From contig MU839079.1 of assembly GCA_030685235.1 (NCBI GenBank), forward strand, positions 744,001 to 808,000: a DNA stretch of 64,000 nucleotides, read 5' to 3'. The stretch comes from Copromyces sp. CBS 386.78. Its lineage: Eukaryota > Ascomycota > Sordariomycetes > Sordariales > Sordariaceae. This document shows positions 1-12,279 of the stretch, piece by piece (position 1 is the first letter of the stretch; each line of letters begins with the position of its first letter). The notes below the pieces were generated by a model, which worked only from the letters and a program-made list of their open reading frames with translations, was not told the DNA's origin and ran no database searches. Both the position numbers and the translations under genes were made by a program.

Positions 1-600
1 CAGGGGAATCGAATCGATCTGAGGGTTTCAGTTTGGTAGATCACTATTGGTGGTAAATTGAGTTTTTGGTGACTTTGTTGTGTAAGATATACTGTCAATA
101 CACTGGTTGCCGAGTTACCGACTGGTTGGATGCCTTGACTGACTGATTGACGGTTTATCCCCGAGATGGATCTTCGAATGCTCACATGAACTGTGTATCA
201 GTGGTTGGGTGTTGCGAATGACGTCACTTCTGGCAGCGCAACGGTATTCGAGCTCTAGGACAAGTGAATCGATGTTGTCGAAACTGTTTACTTTGCTTCA
301 AGTCAGAACGTCAGGATCAGCAGAAGAGATCATGACGATGATGATGAGTTGCGATGTGTGTTGTCAAGTCACAAGCTGTAGGTTGCACGGGGCTTCCATT
401 CGCGCCGCCTGTCGGATCTCGGATCCGCGGCCCATCGTGAGTATTTCCCTGTTTCGGACATCCTAACTCCTCGAAAAATACTAAAAGAAATAATCACGAG
501 CTAAACAATCGCAACTTGAGAAGGAGAGAGAAAGGATTTAGACTTTCAAGAGGAAAAACAAGATGGAATGCAAAAAGTTGCATTAAAAGAAAAAAAGAAA
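1..600. other. no gene recognised
   Basis: Mixed-composition DNA upstream (on the + strand) of the tRNA gene. The only ORF of note, 209-466 (+), is 85 residues, Ser/Arg-rich with no recognisable domain, and I treat it as chance. An A-rich stretch occurs at about 470-600. The 3' part of a gene lying outside the window cannot be excluded. Confidence 0.5.
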
Positions 601-698
601 TGCCCAATAACAGGATTGAACTGTTGACCTTCGCATGAACTTGATATCTCGAAGAGAGGATATTAGTACGACGCTCTAACCAGCTGAGCTAATCGGGC
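601..698 (-). tRNA. tRNA-Ile (anticodon AAU) with intron
   Basis: Read on the minus strand, the gene folds as a full tRNA. A 7-bp acceptor stem pairs GCCCGAT with ATTGGGC (one G-U pair), with discriminator A at 601. The D-arm contains TAGCTCAGCTGGTTAGAGC and the T-loop is TTCAATC. The anticodon loop reads CTAATA, giving anticodon AAU (Ile). An intron of about 24 nt follows position 37 and interrupts the anticodon arm, whose TCGTA/TGCGA stem re-forms once it is removed. An intron at 37/38 is the normal eukaryotic position. The genomic strand does not encode CCA, as expected for a nuclear tRNA. Confidence 0.93.
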
Positions 699-1475
699 TG
701 ATGATTGGTTGTTGGAATATTAGTACGTCTGATGCAGTATCTTGTAAACGGACAGTGCTGCTGCTGCGCGCGTTGCTGCACATAAACTTCACGTCCACTG
801 AGCATTACCTAGCACCTCACATCACATCCTGCATATAGAAAATGCATATCATGCACGTATGTAAAGTTACCCCAAGGTAAATAACTTGTATTGCTTGCAT
901 CCCCCTGCACAATGAGGAGTGAATAGCTATCCTGAATATCCTCCCTATCCAAGCCAATAAATTCTTTCAGCGACCTGGCCTTTGGCCCCTTGGTCGATTC
1001 CCTTGATTCCTTCCTTCCCTTCCTTCCCCTTCTCCTATTCCAATTCGCCACTTCCATGTTTTCCCTGGGTATAATAGTAATGATAGTTGTGTTTGTGTGT
1101 ATATATATGTACGAAGTATCATATGTATAAAATTCCTTCGCCAGCGATGGCGGGATGGATAGATAGTATCCAAACTGATGAATGATGATGCCAGATCCCA
1201 AATCCAAAAAAAAAAGCCCGATAAGAACAAGAGACTGCTAGACAAGACGTCATAGCTTCTGTAGCGAGCCATGGGCTGAAAGAAATGATAGAAGGTAAGA
1301 AAAAGATGTGATGCTCGAAAAAGCAGTGAATAAGTGGGTTGGTGAGTTAGATTTCCAAAAACGCCCAAGAATGCATGATGTGGTATCAATGATGAAATGG
1401 AAGAGATATGATGAGATGATGAGAGATGACAAAAAGAAATAGAGGGAATGTTTAAAAGCACTCATCCGTCGCTCA
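699..1475. other. intergenic: 3' flank of the following minus-strand gene
   Basis: No gene is seen. The stretch holds short T-rich and A-rich runs and the presumed 3' UTR of the gene that ends at 1476. Three minus-strand ORFs of 100-164 residues here (809-1552) are low-complexity reading frames without domain signals and overlap one another in different frames. Confidence 0.5.
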
Positions 1476-4400
1476 TTAGCCCCAAATGGGCGCGTTGCGG
1501 TAAGCCGGTGAGTTGTAGCTGTGGAGAACCCGATAAGGCGGATTAGGACCATAAGAAGTCTGCATGCTCATGCTGCGCTTCCTGTGATGGCTTGTCTGTC
1601 GGGGAACGTAGGGCGGATATGCGCTGTTAGGCACCATCTGCCCCTGAACTCCCCTGTATTCAATGTTGGGATTGTTGTAAGGGTCGTTTGCGGGCACTCC
1701 GTAGACACTTGACATGTCTGGAGGGTGAGCGTTCTGGAGGCGCAACTGCTGATAAGCGTCATGACTGGGCCTGTGGCGAAGCGTCTGAGTCCGCTGGATG
1801 TAGGAACTATGGCGAGGCTGGGCACTGCTCGGCCTTTGGATTCCGTTACTGTCCTGACTCTGTGCCGAAAGCGAGTTGTGACGACTTGCTTGAAGCGAAT
1901 TGTGACGACTCGTTCCAGCCGAGGATGTCATGGATGACTGACTGCTGATGTCGGCCCTGGTCGGTGGGTTCCAGTCGGGAATTTTGTAGGTAGGAGGCAG
2001 TGTATTCTGGCGCTGCCGGAAAGCGGAGAGTCGTCGAGGGTCCATCTGGGGAGGAGCAGCCGAAGTTCCCAAGTAGTCCTGGCCAATAGTTCCCATTTCC
2101 TGGTGAGCACTGTAGTTCTGAGCTGCCTGTTCAAGCACCGGGTAGCTGTGGATGCTTTCTCTGCTCGGCCTGCGACTGGACTGCGCAGACGGATAACTGT
2201 GAATCATTTCACGGCTGACCTCATGTCTCAGGCTGGAAGTTGATGACTGTGGGCGAAGATGAGGTTGAGGAACCCGAAGCGACATGCGCCTCGTTTGCAT
2301 GCTAACGGGTGGTTGGTTATACGTCGTCTTGTGATCGAATGTCATGGACATGGTTCGGGGAAGCACTGGGCTCGGAAGTGACACAGGAGGCAGTTCTGTA
2401 GGAAGGCTAGCCAAGTTCGAGTGCGCTCCAACCACCTGCATATTGAGAGTTCGCTCAAGCGAGACAGTGAGACTCATAGCCCTCTCGCATGGTAGTCTGG
2501 AGTCAGCCATTTTCGCCTCCTTGAGTGCCTCGGACCCAAAACTGCTCTTGACGGTGCCGTAGACCTTTCCAGTCTTGGGTGGAAGAATCGAATCATAGAC
2601 GCCCGGTTGCTCCTCTTTGCGGTCCTCCTTCGCATCATCTTTGCTGACGGGTACGGGCTTCCTGACCATCGACTTCCTGATCGACTTTCTCCAGGAAACG
2701 CCCTTGGTCGCCGCGACTTCGCCAGTTTCCGCCTCAGGGACTGTGGCAACCGTCGGCTTGGCGGTGACTGCTTCAAGGCTTGCTTCAACACTATTCACGC
2801 TAAAGATCGTCTTGAGAGTATCCATGCTGGAACGCTGCTTCAGAGCCAGCCTCTTGGTGGTCATGGGAAAGCGCCTGCCGTGCTCGCGGAACTTGTGCTC
2901 AACGTCCTTGGGGATGGGTGGGACGCGCTCCTCTTCAAGTCCATGGCGGCTGTGTGTAGTCAAAGGACCGCTGGGACGGCGAGCTCCGCTTAAAAGCCTT
3001 GACAGCCTGCTCGGCTTCTGTGACGTGCTGCTGATGCTGAGAGCCGAGTTCGAACGATCTGATTTGCTGGACTTGGTGCTGGCTGGCGTAAGGCTGTTGA
3101 GTTCTGGCGACTTCGGGCTGCTGCCAGTCAGTGAAGGACGCTTTTCACTTTTCTTCGAGGACTTGGGAGTCAAGAGGCCGGCTTTAGCTTGCTGGCCGCG
3201 GAGGGACAGACTCTTCCGGAGACTCTCGAACATCTGGCCTCCCTCGAGAGGAGTGATCGGAGGAGTATCCTTGGGAGGAACAGGCGGAGGTGCCTCAGAT
3301 TCAGGCGTCATCAAAGGAGAAACAGTGAGTGGAATGTCGAGGCCGAAATCTTGAGTCTTGACTGGGCTAGTCTGCTTCTCGTTTGACTTTTTCCTCTTAT
3401 GATCAGAGGTCTGAGACTTGGTGTGAAGCGAGCGCAAAGACACATTGGAACTATATCCGGAATCGGCTTTGGCCAAAGGCTTGATGTTGAGAGGTTCGTC
3501 TGAGATGCTCATGAACCCGCTATCTGTTCTAGCGACAGTCGCAGCTGCTTCACCGATGGGAGATGTGCCTGGCTGCGACTTTGCATTAGGGTCAAGACGG
3601 ACGTCCAGAACTTCGTTTGAAGAATACTCTGGCTGAGACAGGGCGGCCGAGACGTTGTTGGCTGGTTTCACAACGCGCGGCTCTGGCATTTTGACCTGGA
3701 GGAATTGTGACGCCTCTGCACGTGAATCAAGGCTGCTCTGGACCCTTGAAAAATAGTCACGCTGTCCCTTCCTCTCGCACTCGGGGCTCATTGGGCTTGC
3801 AGAACCGTTGGTAATACGCAACGTTCCGAGCTTGAAAGCTCCAATCGATTGATATTCGTCCTCGCATGGGGTCACAACCCGTTGTAAAAGCTGTGGATCT
3901 AGCCCAGGTGGCGGCATGGACAGAATTCCCTCCCGGAATGACTCGATCGACTGTTGGCGCGAGATTTGCGGCGTTTGTGGGTGGCTATATCGAACTGACT
4001 GAGAATGGGTCAGACCATCTCTCGTAGAAGTTCTGCGCGTTGCCACACCGGGCGTCTGAAGTATCGATCGTCGGCGGACCGGCACATAGAGAGAAAGATC
4101 GGAGTTTGCGCGGGTAATAGGAGCTCCGTTATAGTCAAACTGATCTCCGTTCCATGAGTACTCTGTCATCGTTGCTGCGCGCTCTGATACGGCAGTTGTA
4201 TGTGCGAAAGCCGGCTCCTCAGCAAGGTTGATTAGTCGCTGAGAAGCATAAGTGGCTGTGTCGTAGTTCCAAGTCGTGCGGGTTTGAGGCGGACCAGCCC
4301 AGCTGCGGAAGATGTCTGTTAGCAACCTGTAAGCAGGTCTTTGACGAACGAAACTTACCTGTCCTGGCGTGGCTGCAGATAGCCAGCAGCGGCGGACTCG

Positions 4401-4867
4401 AAAGTCATGGAGTTGGATCTGGGAATGGTGCCCGTGGCAGTGTTGCAATTTCGTGACCTTGGTCGAACAGTACTGGCCCCCTTTTCCTTATGAGGATTCC
4501 CTTGTGAAGACTTGGACCGAAACAGACTCATTCTCTTGGTTGCCCTTTCTTGTATCGCCTTAAGTGAACCCTTCCTCTCTTCCAGTACCGCCTCTACTTC
4601 CTCCGGGATACCCTCGGACACATCGGCGGATGGGCGCATTATTGGCGCTGGGTTGGTTTCGAGAGCTGCATTTTCGGGATGAGGGGGTAGGATGGCGCTC
4701 TGGCGTTTTAAACTAGTAGAGAGACCTCCAGGGTTCAAGAGAAGTAGGCCTTCGTTGGTAGGGTTGGCGGTTTTGGGCTTGGACAGCCTCTGGGGAGATG
4801 ACTTGGGGGACGACTTCGGAGACGACCTCGGAACAGGGGTTTCGACTGCTGATTGTGTATTCCCCAT
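1476..4867 (-). CDS. large disordered Ser/Pro-rich protein with N-myristoylation signal
   Basis: I do not recognise a named family. Two exons: 4867-4359, then 4302-1476. The 56-nt intron (4303-4358) has donor GTAAGT, branch point GCTAAC and acceptor CGCAG. Total 1111 codons plus stop. The N-terminus MGNTQS fits an N-myristoylation signal (Gly2, Ser6), suggesting membrane attachment, and SPKSSPKSSP repeats follow at about residues 15-26. The rest is Ser/Thr/Pro/Arg-rich and predicted disordered, with a proline motif PPPVPPKDTPP that could bind an SH3 domain, many basic SRRxS-type sites, and Tyr/Asn/Pro-rich sequence near the C-terminus. No catalytic domain is visible. A plausible role is a cortical or plasma-membrane scaffold or phosphoprotein; that is inference. 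The long intergenic region upstream (4868-12279) may hold its promoter. Confidence 0.85.
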
Positions 4868-7800
4868 GATAAGTTGGTTGGTATTGGTGCTGCTGGAGGA
4901 GGAGGGAAAGCTCCCTAGCGCAGAGACGGCGCTGACAGGATCGAAGAGGATATTGCTATGCCTGTACTGAAACTGCCATGCCGTGGTCTGTGAATCGTGA
5001 TATCCGTGATGATGGTGGTGACCCGGGGTCTAGGTATGGGGAATGACCCTTATGGCGGCTTCATGTAGATGGACCTCGGCCTCTACACTCTTCGTATTAT
5101 TATCTGGAGGAGAGGGAGAGGGAAAGAGGAACTGGACATGCAAATAATTAAAGCGGGAAAACGAAACGAGAGGGAGGGAAGGTGGGCCGGAGCTAAGGAG
5201 AGATGTGCTCGGGTCTTATCAGGAAGGCAGCATGGACAGGGCAGCCAGGAAAGAAGGAACGGAAGGTACCTATCTATGGCCAGGTCCCAGGGCCGGCCGG
5301 GGTTTGGGGTCATTGGGAGAACCTGGAAAGGTGCCGGGGGAGGATTGAAATGGCTCCATCGTCAGCTTGGTTGGCAATTGCGTGTGCTGGGCTTACAGTT
5401 GCCCTGGTCCCTGTCGGCTGCTCACTAGTCCGTTGCCGAGTCGCTGCAAGAGGAACCTCGTTGACAAGTTGACATGCTGGTGCTGACAGGACATTTTGTA
5501 TTGGCAGTACGGTAACGTAACTTTCCCTCTTCCCTGCTTGCATTGCCCTGCGCCGCCGGGTCTGAGACGCCTGACGCCAAAGCAAAACACAACAACAACC
5601 CTCTGACGGTAGTGGTGGGGGGAGGGGAAGACCCCAAAACGGGAGGTTGGAACAGGGCAGACATGACAGCCCGACAGGGAAACCACAAAGACAAATGGAA
5701 AGCCGAAAACGACTCTTCGACAAGTCTTGGCTTCTACCAGATCACCTTCCTTTTGCCTCTCAGTGATGCCCACAAACGGGCACTTGAGAGCCGCACAGCA
5801 TTCGGTTCACGGCAGTCCAAGAGCAGACGGCGATGCATCCAACCTTTGGACTGATGAGCAACCACGACAGGAGGTCAACATGAAGAACCAAACGTATCTC
5901 TATTCTCTGACCTCGGGCCAGCAAGACAAATGAACACCGGACAAAAGAAACTCTTCCCCTATCGCGAAATTTACTCTTGCCGTACCGGTTGAAATCTGAA
6001 AATTGCAAATGGCCAATTTGGTGGATCTCGGATCTTTTTTCTAGGATGATGGCCCGGCTCCCATTCAAGTTGTGGATCTGCATGCCAAACCGGAGAAAGT
6101 GCGTCACTGAAGCGGGAATGCCAAGGGCAGCAGCCCCAGGCGTCATTCATTTCGTTTCAATGTACCTTTTCATCCAAACAACGCGGGGAAGATACTTTTA
6201 TCGCTTGGGCTTTCTGATGAGAGCCCAGTCGAACATGAATCAGTGGACTTGTCTGATATCCCGCCGAACGGCACCTGCCCTTGTGCCTGCACCTGTCGAT
6301 GTACCCCATTTTGTTTGAGCATCCAAATCTGCAAAGAAATCAGGCGCGACAAAAGATTTTCTTCATAAAGAGGCCTTGATGGTCGTCACATCCTTCCATT
6401 TCTTGCGGTTCATCGGCAGTCAACCCTCTTGTTGGCTATTTCACCGCCACGACCGGGCGGTTTTGGGCAACAGAGGAAAGAGTACGAAACAGGAACGGAA
6501 ACAACAACAACAACAACAACAACAGCAACAACGCGTGGAGCGTGTGTTGGGCCAGGATGAACCCAGACACTGACCGATGTGGATGTTTTGCGGCAGCTTG
6601 TTTCGTTCGCGATACTTCCAGCAATGTCCCGTCCTTTCACTTGATGAAAAAGCCGGCTGTTGCTGTTGCCTTTGGGGTGGCACGGCAGGAGGCTCCTTCC
6701 ACACACACACCGTCATGATTCCTAACAATTTGCAACACCCGAAAAGAAGCAAAAAAGAGGCAAGCACAGAAAGCCTGCTTTTGAAGAGCAATCTATGCGA
6801 TGATACCCCGATCACAGAACCAGACTTGGGCGCACTGCGGACAGCCAATGCGAAAGGTCACGGTCATGGCGCTTCCCGTTCAATAAGGACTGTTATTTCC
6901 CATCTCAAGGCCTGGGCCAGCACGACCACCATTAACCTTTCTGGTGGTGAGCGACAACTGAAGATGAAACAGACGCACTGGAATGATTCGAAGCAGGCGC
7001 GAGTGGCGACAGCATCTGCTTCAGGCTCTCACTCAGCGGCCTCAGTTGGCACCTAGGCAGACCACGACGAGGTAGAGGTACTTGACGAATGTCAGAATGT
7101 CAATCGCAACCTAACATCAAACTCTTGTGACAAAGGCAAATCAGAGCAGATCCCTCCCTTTGCACTCTCATAATTCTCCGCCTTCCATGTTTGGGACTGT
7201 CGCTGCAACAGAGTACAACCGAACGATTGCACAGCACCGGCAATCAATGCACCGTTCTTCGCTCTTTCCCCAGCGGTTTGTCCATCACCTCCCAGGTGGG
7301 ACCAAGAAGCGCGCAGCGTGGGTTGATGGAGACGGGTAATTTCTCTGAAATTTGACGTTATTCACATCCGGTATTACTCCATGTCCCATCACGCCGTGAT
7401 TCAGCTTGGCGAGGGGTTTCTGCACCCGATGTCTGCACCATGTCTGCACCCTGACTTAAGTTGTGTCCTGGATTCACCTCGTCTGCACCTTCACCGCGAC
7501 TGCGCGACAGCAGTTTTAGCAGAGTTTTTCTTTCAACAGACTGCGGTCTCGATCTTTAGATTTGCACTTGGATGTAGCAAAAGGGCATCGCGTCGCCCAC
7601 AATTCTCGTTCGTCTGGTGAGACAGGACATGCATCGCTAGCATCAGTCCACAGCGCCGGCCAACGAATTGAAGGAACATTTCGGCCCCCCCCCTTGTAAA
7701 GCCCCACAGTGTTGGCCGAAGATCGCTGGCCAATTCCATCCCACGAAAAGTCCCATGAGGCTCTCTGGCTGTCTTTTTTCTTCACGCAGAACCCGAGTGC

Positions 7801-10800
7801 GAACAAGAACGTCATCCCTCTTTATCCCACACTGGGACATCCATTCTCGACCTTGCATAACTTGCACAAAGTATCAGAAACAGCATTTTGTATGCATGTT
7901 TCAGATAGGCAGTCCGAGCGACCATCTCCAGCGATTGACCCGACATCAGCAACATCCAAACATAGACAGCGTCATATCCAGACCGATCATCTCCACGCGC
8001 GCACATTTCTCTCCAGTAAACAAAATCCTGGAGGTTGGGTCGATGGTCAACTTTTCCGGCTCGATCGCTTGCAGTGGTGGTGGAAGATATTCTCCGCAAC
8101 GTGCCCGGCTGTTCCTGGGAACCATCTTCAAAACCTTCAACCTATCGTCTGAGCCCGTGTACGGTACACGCGGTGGACTGCGGGACCTGGGCCTGCGGAA
8201 GTGCGGAGAGCATCGTCCCAGACAGGAACTTCCCGGCGCGAGGCATCGGCTTGAACACCTTCCGCTTCCGTCGACGGAGACATCGCCGGACGGCACTAGC
8301 GGGAAGACGAAACCACGGTGCAAAAGAAGGTTGAAAAAGGGCACAAAGACCATTGGACAATTCGGCTCTAACGTGCATGAACCTAAGGTGAGACTGATGG
8401 CACGAAATGTGAGACCACGAGGACCGACAACATCATGATGCTGTGGAATTGGCGGTCAGCTCATGATAGGTATTCCACTCTTCTTGAGCTCTCACCTTTC
8501 CCACTTAGTGGCACAGTATGGCTGCGATATCTTCAGCTTCTTCCGTGACCGCCAGTGTTTAACTCGCCGGGGCAACCAAGACATCGAGATCTGATAAGAC
8601 TTACCCGGTTTGTAATTTACAACCGTGATACATACGCACATCGGACGGTGTAAACAACAACACACAACATATTGTACGGTGATGCGAGTCAAGTTACCAC
8701 GAAAACAACCTCAAAACTCCCGGTCGCGCGCCCTCTTCTTTTTGTCCATCCTCTGTCCGCTTCCATCCGGGCGGTATCACTTGGATCGGTGATCAGAACA
8801 AGTCCCCCGTGGTCCGCCGTTGACTGCATCGCCAGAGGGTCCCCATCGGCTTACCGCCGAAAATGGCATATCGCGACGACAATCCATTCCAAAATTTCCC
8901 CCAAACCTGGAATTTTCTGGGTTTTCTGGGCACCTTCTGGCAAAACCGTTCAAGAACCATCTTGATCGGTAAGTTCGGCACGTTCCACCCACGCGCCATA
9001 TGTAACAAGCAAGGTGAAGATGGGTGCAGTGCAGGCAGGTCTGCCCTGGTCCTGGTTCTATCGAATCCGAAATCCCCATTCCCCGCACGACTCTACCATG
9101 ATCTTGAACTGTGTTCCGAAGCCTGTTTTCGATACCACTCACCCCTGGTCCGGTCTGATCGAAAAGTATCTCATTGAACAAACCACCACAAACGTTCGTC
9201 TGACGTCACCATCAACAAATCGAAAACGTACCAAAAAAAGGGACCCCAAGGGGAAGGGGAAAAAAAGCAACCAACTCCCACGATCAAGGCAGATAAGTTC
9301 GGATGTCAGACCGAGATTGGAGGGTATTGGCATTCCGATTCCGATTTCAGAGGGTTCTTTTTTTCTCTCGAAATTCTCGAAATAACCTGCTATGCCCATA
9401 CCGTCGAGAAAGAACAAATATGGAAAACTGGAAGATGGGTTTTGGTTTTCGGAGATTTTGACCAACTCCCGTTCTCATATCATATCATATTTTACCCTTA
9501 CTTAATGCTAACAATTGATAATAGCCGTTGGTCTGTCCCCATTCCCAACCCAGAGAAAACACCGGTAACCGTAACGGACCTGGCATTAGAATTAGGTAGG
9601 TAGTATCGTACATTTACATCACATACTACATAAACCGGCAGTATGCTACTGTAACATTTCTGCCAGGTCAAAAGTTAACGGTCCACCTGCTGCGCAGGAA
9701 ATCGAATCCAACATAAGCAAGCTGTGCCTGTAACGTACATACAGTACAGGACCTGCTGCTTGCTACATTAGCATATCCTTTCTACTGCCAGGGCCAAAAT
9801 CCGCACACATATCCAACCTCAGCCAACCAAATATCAAACGGGTATTATACATTTGAGGAAAAAAGATGAATGGACGGAGAACGGGGGATATCTCCTCTTT
9901 CTTTCATTTTTTTTTGTCTCTCAGCCCGATCCGGGACCTCGAACCAACAGTCGGTTGGTTGGGGAATATCAACATCTTGAAGTTGCCAACTTGGCGACTT
10001 TGCGAAGTTTGGATTTCCAATCAGAAAACAACCTATACTACATAAAACCAGACAATCTGCCTGGTCAAGACACTGGCAGCAGACAGATGGATTACTCACT
10101 TGCGTCTTTACATTGGTTGGAAAATCCCATTTCTCGACCGAAACGACCGAAACGAACGAGTGTCACCGACTAACTCATGGAAGGTAAACGAGCAAGGCGG
10201 ACGACAGAGTCAAAACTCGGCATCTTCCTTTGAAAGAGATATTCAAGGCTTTGCTTGCATAGGTTATGACCTGAAATGCTGCTACTTTTGCTGTTAACGG
10301 ATTTCACATTCCAAGGTTCGGATTTCCATGCCGCTTTCTTCCCTTCCCTTTCCCACTTGCTACCCACGCTCGCCATGCTGTCGTACGACAGTGATGATGG
10401 TGATAATGATGTGCCTGTACGATGTCAGTTCGGGACTGCACATGCAAGCGGGCATACAAACACCTAGGCGAGGCAAGGTAGCTGGGTGAGTTGAGTTGAC
10501 CAGTACCAGGAATACCTACTATACTAGTTCGGTATCACACTCGTCATTCATCATCAGACTATGATAATGCTGATGACAATGAACCCAAGACTAGTAGAAG
10601 ATGAAGAACACGATTTGACCGTGGTGTCTTTATGGTGTCCTTACTTTTCGGGAGAACACTAGAGAAGAGAGGATGTCAGTCGGTTCCGAGATTCTGATTA
10701 TCGCATTTTCCAGCATCGTAGGGGCAAGATGTACAAGTATACACAACACAGAACCGGAGAAGCACAAAACAACATCACATCATGCTTCTGCAGTGCATGT

Positions 10801-12279
10801 ACGCGCGGCATTTCCATCTACCTACCTACCCTTTCTACAAACGAAGCTTTCAACCACAACCCACGAGTGATGTGCAAGCTAAAATCTGCATCCTGCAAGC
10901 CTCCTTGCATCTCACTTCCGACCACCACCACGGCTATTTGACATCACTGCCACTAGCACTGCCGGAGTTCATCGAGGTCGATCCGATCTCTTATCGTCTA
11001 TCGACAACAAACGAAAGCTGGCGCTTCTCATCAAGCTCCATCATAACCGTGATTCCGATAAAAAGCAAGATAATTATTGTGACGGCCGTACGACATACGC
11101 ACACCTACGCCGCAAATGCCTTGGTTCGGTTGATGCAATGTCGGCACTCGTTCGGGACTAACATCTGGCTATCTTGATACTACTCACAGCTTTTGCTCGA
11201 CACATTCAGTTAGCTTCTGACCTGAAGGACTCTCTCTGCTTACCTGCCGTTGAGCTTACGACTCTTCAGCTTTCAGAAAGCCCTCGGCACGAACCGCGGA
11301 ACCCCCAACCACGACCGAGCACTAATCAACCACTAATCCATCTTATCCGCTTCACTTCGGTATGACTTCTCCAATCCGTTCACCAGATATTGTCCTATCT
11401 GTCTAAAACTGTGCCTTTTGGTATTCTTGTTGAAGTACCATCCCTCAATCTCACCATTTCCCGGCTCGCTTCAAAATCCAACACCTTCGGTACCGGCTCA
11501 TCGTGCAATCTCAATCAAGCCACACACATAAGCCCAGCCTTCGCTTCACCCGGCTTCACCTTCAACCCTCACTCACCTTTTCCCGTCCCGTCCCGTTTCC
11601 CATTTGGGAAATGCCGACGGTAATATCAGTTCCTTGTAGGGTAGCGAGGTTCACCCCGCAATGTGCTGAGTGGAACTTGTATATCTCAGACTCTGAAATG
11701 CGGGGGACGGAACAAGAGTATTGCATGTCACCAAAGGAAGTTGGATGGAATGAGATCTTATCGAACTACAAACATGGACAGGGCATCGAGCAACAACGCA
11801 ATGTTAACGCAAGTCATTTAAATTACCCTGTGTTCCCTGTGATTGCCGTGTTCCTAGTTGCCAGCAACCCCGAGCAACCTGGGCACTTTGTATGAAGTAA
11901 CTTCAAGACTTGCTGATATGAACACACAGTTTTCACCATGTTATTAAGCGATATCCAGTCATGGAGCAAAGTAACTTAACAGATATGGCGAAGCCCTATC
12001 TATAACCAAATCAAAACGATGTCAAGCAAACAAGAATATCACAACGTGAGACTCAAAGTAGGAGGAACATAATTGATTAGTCTAGTCAACCCCTCGTGGT
12101 TTGAATCAGCTATCTTACAAGAGGCAAAGGGTTTTGGTCCTCATAATGCTAGTCTCTCTACTCAAATGATATCAACATGACCCTCTAATAACCGCCATAG
12201 TCTCTTTGCACCCCATAACATGAGTAAAATAATCCATCTGACAACAAAAAAAAGAAAAGAGATTATAACCGTGTGCAAC
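4868..12279. other. 7.4-kb gene-free region
   Basis: No ORF here has a domain, consistent codon usage or plausible splicing into a longer frame. The longest, 7668-8438 (+, 256 aa), lacks any recognisable motif. Seen directly: polypyrimidine/purine sequence at about 5050-5300, a CAA/CAG microsatellite at about 6500-6535, a CATAT run at about 9475-9490, and many TACCTAC/GTAGGTA-like motifs at about 9590-9760. The region separates the 3' end of the CFEM gene from the start of the myristoylated-protein gene, so it could carry that gene's distal promoter and 5' leader, or noncoding transcripts. No decision is possible from sequence alone. Confidence 0.5.
6499..6534 (+). repeat. CAA/CAG trinucleotide microsatellite
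   Basis: A run of CAA triplets with an interspersed CAG lies within the long gene-free region. It is not part of a supported coding region. Confidence 0.8.

Noticed and set aside
2617..3354. 245-residue plus-strand ORF
   Set aside because: Shadow of exon 2 of the large disordered gene on the minus strand, which has the supported splice and longer frame.
4327..4358. 32-nt intron as main splice form of the first gene
   Set aside because: Too short for these fungi; the acceptor at 4303 gives 56 nt with a good CTAAC branch point.
7668..8438. 256-residue plus-strand ORF in the gene-free region
   Set aside because: No domain, Arg/Pro/Thr-rich random-like composition, and three overlapping ORFs of similar quality on both strands.
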